Below, one piece after another: positions 43,874-52,234 of a stretch of 64,000 nt of DNA. Source of the stretch: JAGNGI01 sp035448825 (GTDB lineage: Bacteria; Fidelibacterota; UBA2242); NCBI GenBank assembly GCA_035448825.1, contig DAOTJS010000002.1, positions 124,001 through 188,000 of the forward strand, in the 5' to 3' direction. A program made the translations under genes and the position numbers. Each line of letters opens with the position of its first letter. The stretch's first letter is position 1. The notes under the pieces are model-generated. The model was given only the letters and a program-made list of their open reading frames with translations. It made no database searches and had not been told where the DNA came from.

Positions 43874-46726
43874 TTACTTCTCCGGATAAAGTACAACCTG
43901 AACGTAATTATCAACCGGCAAGTAGCGCCGGGCAGCATTCTGAACCATTTCCTTCGTCAGAGCTTCAACCAGTTGAGGATAATGTAGGATCGCTACTGGA
44001 TTTTCATTGTTGAAATAATAGAAATGAAGGTTGTCCAACCAAAAGCGGTTCTCTTTCAGATTAGTCTCATACGAGCGCAAATCAATTTGCTTAATTTTGG
44101 TCAAATCTTCATCACTAAGCAGTTCACTTTTTAGCTTTTCAATCTCCTGAAAAACGACTGCTATTAACTCCGTCACACGCTCGGGATTACAACCAAATTG
44201 AATGGTTAGACGAAATTCGGGATATGGGTATTGTTGGGAAGAGGAGCCGACACTAACTCCGTATGTACCACCTTTTTCTTCTCGAATTTGCTCGCGCAAT
44301 TTAATTCGCAGAACATCGGCTACCGTCGCCAATTCAAAGCGATTCTGGCGACTCCAATCAAAACTACCGCTGAAAGTAATATGAACATAAGATTGCTTCT
44401 CGAGCCCTTTATACACCGCTTTCTGCACTACGCCGGTCGGCGGACGAATACCCACATCACGCCAGCTCTCCTCGCGATTAAGCGTGGGTAAATTTGCCAA
44501 ATAGCGAATAGCCATCTGTTTAGCTGAATCTAATTCCACATTGCCAACTAGGAAAAAAGTAAAATCTCCAGCTTCCCCAAAGCGTTGCCGGAAAATGTCA
44601 TACGATTTATTCAAATCTATCTCATCCAGCATAGCAACCGTCCAAGGGCGCGCCCGGAAATGATACTGAGATAACGTCACTTTGATAGTATCACTGAAAG
44701 CCGCAAGAGGATTAGCGGCTCGATTGATAATCGAATTTTTCAATTTTTCACGATAGGACAGGTAAGCCGTGCTGTCTTTGCGCGGCGCGGTAAAATAAAG
44801 ATAAATCAATTGGAACATGGTTTCCAGGTCTTCAGGCGAGGCTGAGGCGCTGAAATTTTCCGTCAATTCTGCCAGAGACGGTCGAACCGAAACGACTTTC
44901 CCGGCCAATTTCTTGGATAGCATAACGCTGTTGAATTCTCCCACGCCGCTCTCTATAACAATGGGCACACTGCTGATTGCGGCAACGTAATTTGAATCGG
45001 GAACCAGCGAGGTCCCGCCGGGACTAAAAGCCGAAAGCAAAACCTCGTCATTCTTGAAATTAGTCGGTTTGATAACAACTTTCACCCCATTACTCAGCAG
45101 CAGTTCAGTAATGTTCAGGGAATCAATGTAAGTCTCCTGCATGATGCAACCAGGCGGTGGTAATTGGCTAATTAAATCGCTTTCAGCCATCTGGTCGACA
45201 TAGGCTGTAACTTTTTGCCGATTTACTTTTTCGAAAATTTCACGCAACTCAGCTTCGGTCGGTATTTTTAAATCCGGCTTATCGGGAGCGGATACTAAAA
45301 CTACGCGATTAATATCGGTCACCCATTCTTTAGCCAGAACATTGACCTCGGATAGCTCTATCCCCGGAATGTATTTCTTGTGAAATTCATACTCGAGCTC
45401 AATCCCCGGTACCGGTTCCGCATCCAGAAAATTGCGGACATATTCACTGGCAAAACTGCGCGAGTAAATTTTATCCCGCTCGCGGTACATCTGTTCCATA
45501 TTACGTAAGGCTTCACTCTGAGCCCGCTTTAGCTCGGTCTCAGTAAATCCAAATTCCTGCACCCGCTTTAATTCGGTAAGCATAGCCGCCAATCCCTCTT
45601 CGATGCCATTATCTTTAACAACCGCTCCGATAGAATAGCAATCCTTGGAACGGACTAATCGGCCTTTTTGAGAAACCGCTTCCAGGAAAGGCGGTTCGGC
45701 GGTTTTCGTTAATTCTTCCAGGCGTTCATTCAGCATGCTGTTGTATAAATTCTCAACGATTGAATGGCGATAGTCGCGTACATATTTCTGTTCAGTGCGC
45801 GGCAATTTAATAAGCATATCCACTTGATTGCGGGTTAGCTCAGGGTCAGTCTGGATTGAAAACAAAGTTTCGGTATGATCTGGAACTGGTGGAATTGGAC
45901 GGGGTGGCGCATCAGTTGGCGATTTTAAATCAATAAAATTCTGCTCGATGAGATTCTTGACCCTGTCCTCGTCAAAATCACCTACCGCAATCACCGCCAT
46001 CAGATCAGGGCGATACCAGTCGCGGTAAAATTTTCGCAATGTATCGTAATGAAACGTATCAATTACGGCTATTTGCCCAATTGGATGGCGTTCGGCATAT
46101 AACGAGCCCCAAAAAATTACCTGAAATTCTTTCTCCTGGATACGCATTTCGGCTCCGCGCCCAAGCCGCCATTCTTCGCGAATGACACCCCGCTCTTTAT
46201 CAATTTCTTCATCTTCCAGACTAATCTGAGAAGCCCAATCAGCCAAAATTTGGAAACCCTTTTCCAATAAAGAATCACGGTCTGTCGGCACGGTCAGCAT
46301 ATATACCGTTTCATCGAAACTGGTATAAGCATTTAGATGCGAACCGAATGGCATACCGGCTAATTCCATAAAATTGATAATTTCCTGCTTCTTAAAACGG
46401 GCCGTTCCGTTAAAAGCCATATGCTCCAGAAAATGAGCTAATCCCCGCTGATCTTCCTCTTCCAGCACTGAACCAGCGTTAACTACCAAGCGCAGTTCTG
46501 CGCGCCTTTCCGGCCTCTCATTTTTCCGAATGTAATAGGTCAATCCATTATCAAATCGCCCTTTGATAATTTTCGGGTCGAGAGCCAATTCGGAATCTAA
46601 CTCTAAGGCAATGGATGGGCTCGGTGGTGTGGGCGGAGTCTTTCTGGTCAACTCGCTTGTACTACAGGCTATCATCGTAATAAAAAGAGCCGTTAGAAAT
46701 GTCAACCTTTTAATACATGCTCTCAT
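43874..46726 (-). CDS. M16 family zinc metallopeptidase, lipoprotein
   Basis: 950 residues. The N-terminus ends in the lipobox MIAC/STS (Cys near 21). The inverted zinc motif HFLEH (in LAHFLEHMAFNGT, about 102-107) and the distal Glu in EEWRLGR region are in the first half; the second half is a degenerate M16_C pair, as in pitrilysin-like single-chain enzymes. It probably degrades peptides in the periplasm. AAGGAG precedes the ATG. Confidence 0.93.
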   Translation of the reverse strand: MRACIKRLTFLTALFITMIACSTSELTRKTPPTPPSPSIALELDSELALDPKIIKGRFDNGLTYYIRKNERPERRAELRLVVNAGSVLEEEDQRGLAHFLEHMAFNGTARFKKQEIINFMELAGMPFGSHLNAYTSFDETVYMLTVPTDRDSLLEKGFQILADWASQISLEDEEIDKERGVIREEWRLGRGAEMRIQEKEFQVIFWGSLYAERHPIGQIAVIDTFHYDTLRKFYRDWYRPDLMAVIAVGDFDEDRVKNLIEQNFIDLKSPTDAPPRPIPPVPDHTETLFSIQTDPELTRNQVDMLIKLPRTEQKYVRDYRHSIVENLYNSMLNERLEELTKTAEPPFLEAVSQKGRLVRSKDCYSIGAVVKDNGIEEGLAAMLTELKRVQEFGFTETELKRAQSEALRNMEQMYRERDKIYSRSFASEYVRNFLDAEPVPGIELEYEFHKKYIPGIELSEVNVLAKEWVTDINRVVLVSAPDKPDLKIPTEAELREIFEKVNRQKVTAYVDQMAESDLISQLPPPGCIMQETYIDSLNITELLLSNGVKVVIKPTNFKNDEVLLSAFSPGGTSLVPDSNYVAAISSVPIVIESGVGEFNSVMLSKKLAGKVVSVRPSLAELTENFSASASPEDLETMFQLIYLYFTAPRKDSTAYLSYREKLKNSIINRAANPLAAFSDTIKVTLSQYHFRARPWTVAMLDEIDLNKSYDIFRQRFGEAGDFTFFLVGNVELDSAKQMAIRYLANLPTLNREESWRDVGIRPPTGVVQKAVYKGLEKQSYVHITFSGSFDWSRQNRFELATVADVLRIKLREQIREEKGGTYGVSVGSSSQQYPYPEFRLTIQFGCNPERVTELIAVVFQEIEKLKSELLSDEDLTKIKQIDLRSYETNLKENRFWLDNLHFYYFNNENPVAILHYPQLVEALTKEMVQNAARRYLPVDNYVQVVLYPEK

Positions 46727-46788
46727 TGTTCACTCCTTTTAAGCACTTTTTTCTTTATGCGATGTTTTAGATTAAGCCTCAGACATTA

Positions 46789-47724
46789 CTACTTATGCAA
46801 TTCCTCAAGATACCTCGAAGCGGCGAGAGCACCGATAGCACCGTCGCCGACTGCATTGGCAATTTGGCGAAACGGTTTGGAGCGCACGTCGCCGACCGCA
46901 AAGATTCCCGGAACGCTGGTGTGCATTTCCGCATCGGTAATGATATGTCCATCTTCATCCAGATTCATCAATCCCCGCACGAATTCGGTATTCGGCACCC
47001 AGCCGATAAAAATAAATACGCCATCAACCGGCAAACTGATTTTTTCACCGCTTTTGACATTACGGATTTCGACACCCTCGACTTGCTCAGCACCGAAAAT
47101 ATTGGAAACCACCGCATCCCAGATAAATCTGATTTTTTCATTCATAAAAGCTCGCTCCTGCAATACCGGTTGCGCCCGCAATTTGTCACGTCGGTGAATA
47201 ACCGTTACCCTTTTAGCAAATTTCGTCAGGTAAAGCGCCTCCTGAATGGCAGCATTTCCGCCTCCAACCACAATTAATTCCGCATCGCGATAAAGCGGTC
47301 CATCACAGGTAGCACAATAGGACACCCCCCGTCCCAAAAACTCCTGCTCGGAAGCAATTCCGAGATTACGGGGAACACCGCCAGTCGCAATGATTACCGT
47401 TTTGGCTAAATAGCGGCGATTATCCGAAATTACATCAAAGCCATCTTTACTGGGTAGAATTTTACTCACGTCTTCAAATTCACTAATATTGGCTCCGAAA
47501 CGGTCAGCCTGAGCCCGTATATTTTTAGTTAATTCTATACCGCTTATTCCATCAGGAAAGCCGGGGTAATTCTCTATCCGATCAACTATAGCCGGAATCC
47601 CACCCGTCATAGATTTCTCAAGTAATATGGTACTGAGCATTTCGCGGGCGGTGTAGATAGCCGCCGTTAGTCCGGCTGGTCCACCGCCGATGATCACAAC
47701 ATCATAAACCATGTCTTTTGCCAC
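46789..47724 (-). CDS. trxB: Thioredoxin-disulfide reductase
   Basis: 311 residues, starting at GTG with GAAAGGAAC upstream. FAD-binding GGGPAGLTAAIYTAR (about 13-27), the redox-active CATCDG (about 137-142), NADPH-binding VGGGNAAIQEA (about 152-162) and the C-terminal GIFAVGDVRSKPFRQIANAVGDG. A low-molecular-weight TrxB that reduces thioredoxin with NADPH. No thioredoxin gene is adjacent. Confidence 0.95.
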   Translation of the reverse strand: MAKDMVYDVVIIGGGPAGLTAAIYTAREMLSTILLEKSMTGGIPAIVDRIENYPGFPDGISGIELTKNIRAQADRFGANISEFEDVSKILPSKDGFDVISDNRRYLAKTVIIATGGVPRNLGIASEQEFLGRGVSYCATCDGPLYRDAELIVVGGGNAAIQEALYLTKFAKRVTVIHRRDKLRAQPVLQERAFMNEKIRFIWDAVVSNIFGAEQVEGVEIRNVKSGEKISLPVDGVFIFIGWVPNTEFVRGLMNLDEDGHIITDAEMHTSVPGIFAVGDVRSKPFRQIANAVGDGAIGALAASRYLEELHK

Positions 47725-47853
47725 TGATTGTTCCTTTCTTTTGCCATTTCAAAAATAATCTATATCTCTCATCCTAATTTACGATTTAAGTTGAGTTAGT
47801 TTAAACTTGGATAGCATTTGGTTTAGGTAGAATATATTTATAAATTTCGACAA

Positions 47854-48219
47854 ATGCACAGTGAACGTGAAATTATTTTGATTGGTGATAGAGTTCTTAT
47901 CGATCCCGATGAAGACCAGAATAAAACGCCAAGCGGTTTATACTTACCACCCGGAGTAAAGGAAAAAGAGAAAGCTCAAGGTGGATTTATCGTCAAAACC
48001 GGCCCGGGTTTCCCGATTCCTCGCTCCGAAGACATCGAAGATGAACCCTGGGAAGAAGAGGACGATGAACCGCACTATTTACCACTCCAGGCTCAAGAAG
48101 GCGATTACGCTATTTTCTTGCGTAAGTCCGCGATCGAAATCGAACTCGAAAACAAAAAGTACCTGATAGTTTCTCACTCCAATATCCTCTTATTGATTCG
48201 CGAAAATTACCTCGAATGA
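47854..48219 (+). CDS. GroES-like co-chaperone domain protein
   Basis: 121 residues with the Cpn10 fold signature: GDRVLIDPDEDQNKTPSGLYLPP (about 12-34), GGFIVKTGPGFPIP (about 43-56), and the C-terminal YLIVSHSNILLLI. Between them is a very acidic insertion (about 57-78: EDIEDEPWEEEDDEPHY) that shapes a longer-than-usual protein. No groEL neighbours it, so it is probably the FCB-type orphan homologue rather than the classical groES. Confidence 0.78.
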   Translation: MHSEREIILIGDRVLIDPDEDQNKTPSGLYLPPGVKEKEKAQGGFIVKTGPGFPIPRSEDIEDEPWEEEDDEPHYLPLQAQEGDYAIFLRKSAIEIELENKKYLIVSHSNILLLIRENYLE

Positions 48220-48273
48220 TATTCTCTCAGTTTTTCGGTAATCACTAACGACCGGAAAAAATTATTAAGATAA

Positions 48274-48300
48274 AAAATGCGGTCGTTTTGGCCGCATTTT
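48274..48300. terminator. Bidirectional rho-independent terminator
   Basis: AAAATGCGG (48274-48282), nine-base loop, CCGCATTTT (48292-48300), between the convergent GroES-like and toast-rack genes. Confidence 0.75.
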
Positions 48301-48328
48301 GACTGATATTCAATCGGTAAGGAGAGAC

Positions 48329-49201
48329 TTAGTCTAACCAGTTGATGTCAACACTCCCAAGACCAACATCAATTTCCAGATAAATCCGTTTTTTAGCCGT
48401 TTGCCAGTTGCCACTCCGGTACAGGTTTTCGCCGATCCGATCAAAACCGCGCAAATTAAGCGACGATAAGAAGGAACTCTGCGAACGCACTTCGACTGCA
48501 ATATCGTCTGGGACCTCAATGATTACAGAACCGAGTCCGACTTCGATTTTACCCCGAATATCCTGTTTTAAACCACCATCAAATACCAATTCGGTTGTAC
48601 CAAGGCCGCATTCTACATTAAAACGCTCCATATTAGCATAACCCAGTCCCCGAACATCAACACTTCCTAAGCCAGTCGCGATAACTAAATTCCGCATTTC
48701 GTCCTGGTTCTGATTTCTAAATACGACGTTAACGTCACTCAAACCGCATTGCAATTTCAAATCCCGCACCCGCAAATCTGTAAAGTCTAGTCGCCCCTCT
48801 CCCAAACCGAGATCCAGCGAAAAATAAATTGGTATCTTCCGGGAAAATTCCAGAAACCATTTATTCAATTCTTTATCGGCACGGGAAGGTTTGCGTTTTT
48901 TTATATCAATGGCATCGGATTCATTGTATTTTTCGGTGGACATTTTCAGGCGACCACGATTGCCGAGAATTTTATAATCAACATTTGGCTTATAAATCAT
49001 TTGCGAATAAGTCATTATTGAGTGGACCAGATATTTCGGATCGTCGTGACTCTTAAGATTGAGGGTACCCAGACCAAAACTGATATTAACATCCAGCTCT
49101 TCTTCACCTTTATATGGAATATCATAACGATCGGTGCGGTATTCCTCTGCTGTTAAAACCGCTGTTAATAATAACCAATAGATGATTATTTTTACTTTCA
49201 T
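48329..49201 (-). CDS. Toast-rack (LiaF-like) exported protein
   Basis: 290 residues, signal peptide about 1-17 (LTAEE). The mature part holds at least four variants of the GLGxxxxx turn motif (FGLGTLNL, LGLGEGRLDF, GLGSVDVRGL, CGLGTTELVF, GLGSVIIEVP, GLGSVDINWLD), which are the stacked short strands of toast-rack/LiaF domains. Such proteins form stress-responsive surfaces, often on anti-sigma-like envelope regulators. It is the last gene of the ECF-anti-sigma-DUF4097 operon. Confidence 0.75.
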   Translation of the reverse strand: MKVKIIIYWLLLTAVLTAEEYRTDRYDIPYKGEEELDVNISFGLGTLNLKSHDDPKYLVHSIMTYSQMIYKPNVDYKILGNRGRLKMSTEKYNESDAIDIKKRKPSRADKELNKWFLEFSRKIPIYFSLDLGLGEGRLDFTDLRVRDLKLQCGLSDVNVVFRNQNQDEMRNLVIATGLGSVDVRGLGYANMERFNVECGLGTTELVFDGGLKQDIRGKIEVGLGSVIIEVPDDIAVEVRSQSSFLSSLNLRGFDRIGENLYRSGNWQTAKKRIYLEIDVGLGSVDINWLD

Positions 49202-49211
49202 AATGCGCCCC

Positions 49212-50570
49212 TTACCTTAATTCCCGATCTCCTTTAACTATGTTTATATTGCCGTTAACTGTTCTCAGCCTGACCAAATCGCCGCCCTTGTTAATTTTAC
49301 CCCTGGCATAGATGTAGATACGTGAACCTTTAATTTCATGACTCTTCTGAATCGGAAAATCGGAATGGATATTAACATCGGCATAACGACGGCTGGTAAC
49401 GGTAATTTCAGCATCTATATTGGCATTAAGATTTGCCGGTAGTACAACTTCTATCTCGCCGCCGCTGGTCTCCAAATCGATCGCATTATTCTTCACGTCA
49501 GGTTTAAATAACTTACGAGCTTCTATATCACCACCGCTGGTACGCGCATAAATATACCCAACGATGCCATCGGCCAGAATGTCGCCACCAGAGGTAATTG
49601 CTTCCAGATCGTAAGCCCGATCAACTTCGATATTACCCCCGGAGGTGCGCACATAACAATAGCCCTTGACCAAACCGACATTAATATCACCGCCAGAGGT
49701 GGTAGCTTTCAAGTTCTTATTTATTTGGCGCACTTCAATGTCGCCGCCAGAGGTATGAATTTCTACATTACCTTCAATCTGCCCAATGACTATATCACCG
49801 CCGGAAGTATTCAGGGTAAGTTCGGCTTCAACTTTATCAGCCCCGATATCACCGCCGCTGGTTCTGGCCGAAAATGTCTTCGCTCGCAAATTAACGATGT
49901 CAATATCACCACCGGAAGTATTGACCTGGCCATTAACCTGGATTCTATCAAGGGTAATATCACCGCCAGAGGTAGTAGCCCAGAGTTCGCCGTTGAATGA
50001 ATTAATGTCAATGTCGCCGCTGGAAGTGTTGACGTTTAAATTACCTTCAAATCTTTTAATTTTAATATCGCCACCGGAGGTATTGCTTTTCAAGTCACCC
50101 TTACATTCGCTAATCTCAATGTCGCCACCACTGGTATTAAGATTCTGCAGTCCTATGACTTCAGTAATACTAATATCGCCACCCGAAGTTTGAACCGTCG
50201 TATTAAAGTTAAAAGGCACTTTTACGATAAAATCGCTGGAGTAGCGGCGTGAATGTTCTTTGCCGGTGACGGTTACTTTATTGCCTCGTTGCTGAAAACG
50301 TGCTTTTTCTTCATTTAGGATTTGTCGAGCGTTAGCTTCAGAATAGGCATCTATTTTGAATTTCTCAATTACCATGACGTCTTGGCGAGCCTCGCCCTCG
50401 ATTGTGACATCCCCGCTGACACGCTCCATAATTAGTTCGCCCTTACTACCAACAGCAAAAATTTTGACGATGTCGCCGACATATTGCCTACCGTCAAATT
50501 CCAACTGGTCGGGAGCGGCACCAATGGAGATCATCATTAACAGGATTAAAAATGATAACTTCGGTTTCAT
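49212..50570 (-). CDS. DUF4097 beta-helix protein with about 14 TSGGDI repeats
   Basis: 452 residues, signal peptide about 1-19. From about residue 128 to 385 the sequence repeats TSGGDI-x12-14 about fourteen times (period about 19 residues), predicting a right-handed beta helix or stacked strand rack as in DUF4097/DUF4098 proteins. The repeat is visible in the DNA as a recurring CCGCCGGAGGT-like box. It is 10 bp upstream of the toast-rack gene and probably co-regulated with it by the ECF sigma. Role in envelope sensing is inferred from context. Confidence 0.85.
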   Translation of the reverse strand: MKPKLSFLILLMMISIGAAPDQLEFDGRQYVGDIVKIFAVGSKGELIMERVSGDVTIEGEARQDVMVIEKFKIDAYSEANARQILNEEKARFQQRGNKVTVTGKEHSRRYSSDFIVKVPFNFNTTVQTSGGDISITEVIGLQNLNTSGGDIEISECKGDLKSNTSGGDIKIKRFEGNLNVNTSSGDIDINSFNGELWATTSGGDITLDRIQVNGQVNTSGGDIDIVNLRAKTFSARTSGGDIGADKVEAELTLNTSGGDIVIGQIEGNVEIHTSGGDIEVRQINKNLKATTSGGDINVGLVKGYCYVRTSGGNIEVDRAYDLEAITSGGDILADGIVGYIYARTSGGDIEARKLFKPDVKNNAIDLETSGGEIEVVLPANLNANIDAEITVTSRRYADVNIHSDFPIQKSHEIKGSRIYIYARGKINKGGDLVRLRTVNGNINIVKGDRELR

Positions 50571-50582
50571 TTGATCGGCTTT

Positions 50583-51632
50583 CTATCTTTGTTCCTGATT
50601 GCTTTTATCATAAAATTTATCTAAAGCTACTAGGGCTATTTGTCTTATTTCTTCCGATTCGTCGCGAGCCGCGATTATTGCTATCACCGGCACGACATCC
50701 TGGCTACCCTGGCGGACTAGATTTTCCAGCGCCAATTTACGAATAGAGGCACTGGAATCACGCAGTGCAACTAGTTTGTATGCTTCCAATGCCTGTGCGG
50801 TCATCTGCCGTTTGGTTAATAATTGAGCGGCTAACAGTCGTACCGATTCATTTTTATCGTGTAACATAACCGCCACAAAAGTAGCATCAACGATAGGGTT
50901 GGGTTCGATCTGGTCCAAAAGGCGTATTGCCATAAGACGCTTTTCGGCATTCTGATTATGGCGGGCGGCATACATTAACATATTTTGAATAGTTGGATCG
51001 TCTAATCCGCCTTTAATGGCCATATCTTTCTCTACTCTGACATTAACTTCGACTAATCCACTCTGGTTAGGTCTATATTCGGTCAGAAGCAAATCGGCTA
51101 CCTCGATTCCGCCAGATTTTAAAAGGTAATTTGTAAATGCTTTTTGAATATTTTCTTTCTCTGGATCGGTGAATTTATAGTTATAATTAACAAAGTTAGC
51201 CAGCGTTTCTGGATGTTGACGCAAGTCAGCGCTAAACCACATTCTCCCAATAAAAATACCAATTATCAGGACTAAACTGGCGGCAATTAACTGATAGCGC
51301 GGACGCGCCAAACTGAGCGTAATCGTTTCGAACATTTTCTCAAAATACGCTTTTATCTTTGCCCAGATCGGTTTACGCGAGCTACTTGAGATTTTTAACA
51401 TTACTTGTTTATTCATTTTTTCCAATAGACGGGCGCTGGGCACTGGTTCTGGAGCACGTGCGATCTGCTTTTCGATATTGCGCAGGTGCTTTAATTCCGC
51501 CTGGCAGACTGGACAATCGTCCAGATGTTGTTCAAAACTAACTCTTTCGAATTCCGGTAGTTCATTATAAAAGTAAAGGATTAAAAGTTCTTTAAAATGT
51601 TTATTGTGCTTCATATCTAAACCCTTTCTCAT
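50583..51632 (-). CDS. Zinc-finger anti-sigma factor with HEAT-like repeats
   Basis: 349 residues, or 343 if the ATG at 51614 (AAAGGG upstream) is used. Cytoplasmic zf-HC2 motif EQHLDDCPVCQAEL (about 27-40: H-x3-C-x2-C), a helical linker, one transmembrane helix (about 112-130, LIAASLVLIIGIFIGRMWF), then a periplasmic region with HEAT-like repeats (about 240-340: VAVMLHDKNESVRLLAAQLL, VALRDSSASIRKLALENLV, IAARDESEEIRQIALVALD). It overlaps the sigma gene by ATGA. The zinc finger clamps the sigma factor; the HEAT region may sense protein ligands. Confidence 0.9.
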   Translation of the reverse strand: MRKGLDMKHNKHFKELLILYFYNELPEFERVSFEQHLDDCPVCQAELKHLRNIEKQIARAPEPVPSARLLEKMNKQVMLKISSSSRKPIWAKIKAYFEKMFETITLSLARPRYQLIAASLVLIIGIFIGRMWFSADLRQHPETLANFVNYNYKFTDPEKENIQKAFTNYLLKSGGIEVADLLLTEYRPNQSGLVEVNVRVEKDMAIKGGLDDPTIQNMLMYAARHNQNAEKRLMAIRLLDQIEPNPIVDATFVAVMLHDKNESVRLLAAQLLTKRQMTAQALEAYKLVALRDSSASIRKLALENLVRQGSQDVVPVIAIIAARDESEEIRQIALVALDKFYDKSNQEQR

Positions 51633-52183
51633 GATTCAGCTAAAAGCGTTTGTAATTTGCGAGTCGCGCGGAATAAATAGCGCTTGACGGTTCCCTCAGT
51701 GCATTCGAGCAAAATCGCAATGTCCCTGATTTTTTTCCCTTCAAAATGTTTAAGAATGAAGACCACTCTTTGTTTTGCAGATAGTTGCTGGAGAGCGGCG
51801 TCTATTTGTTCCTGTATTGAATGATTGTAAGTTACCCGATCAGCTTCGTCCTCAGCGTCAGCCGGGATAGTCTCCCACAGATAGTCGTCTTCGCCGGGAT
51901 CGGCTATGGTCATACGTTTGTGTCTATTATAAAGATTGAAGGCCTGGTTGGCCAGTATACGATAAATCCAAGTAAAAAATTCACTCTCGAACCGAAATTT
52001 TCCCAGATTCTGATAGACTTTAATAAAGGTCTCCTGATACAGGTCTTCGGCATCCTGATGGTTGCGAGTAAAGCGCAAAGCCGTACTCATCACTCGCTCT
52101 CCGTATTGTTCCATTAACCGCGCGAATGCCATTTTATCGCCGCCTTGTATTCTCCGGATTATCTCGACTTCTTCGTTTTCCAT
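51629..52183 (-). CDS. ECF RNA polymerase sigma factor
   Basis: 184 residues. Region 2 (about 20-85: NHQDAEDLYQETFIKVYQNLGKFRFES, FFTWIYRILANQAFNLYNRHKR) and region 4 (about 125-180: LSAKQRVVFILKHFEGKKIRDIAILLECTEGTVKRYLFRATRKL). The anti-sigma gene overlaps downstream, followed by DUF4097 and toast-rack genes. It is a different type from the 5824-6387 factor. Confidence 0.94.
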   Translation of the reverse strand: MENEEVEIIRRIQGGDKMAFARLMEQYGERVMSTALRFTRNHQDAEDLYQETFIKVYQNLGKFRFESEFFTWIYRILANQAFNLYNRHKRMTIADPGEDDYLWETIPADAEDEADRVTYNHSIQEQIDAALQQLSAKQRVVFILKHFEGKKIRDIAILLECTEGTVKRYLFRATRKLQTLLAES

Positions 52184-52198
52184 ACATCTACCTGCCTT

Positions 52199-52227
52199 AG
52201 ATTTACCTCGGCGATAAAGGTTGTCAA
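52199..52227 (-). promoter_or_regulatory. Possible promoter of the second ECF operon
   Basis: Minus strand TTGACA (52227-52222), 17 bp, AAATCT (52204-52199), 15 bp before the ATG. The wider sequence TTTGACAACCTTTATC also has the AACC core common in ECF -35 elements, so it may be self-recognised. No second copy was found in the window. Confidence 0.4.
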
Positions 52228-52234
52228 ATTTAGG

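Noticed and set aside
49786..50193. Plus-strand ORF of 135 residues rich in ISPPEVL repeats
   Set aside because: It is the antisense of the TSGGDI repeats of the DUF4097 gene; the apparent repeat protein is only a shadow of the periodic DNA.
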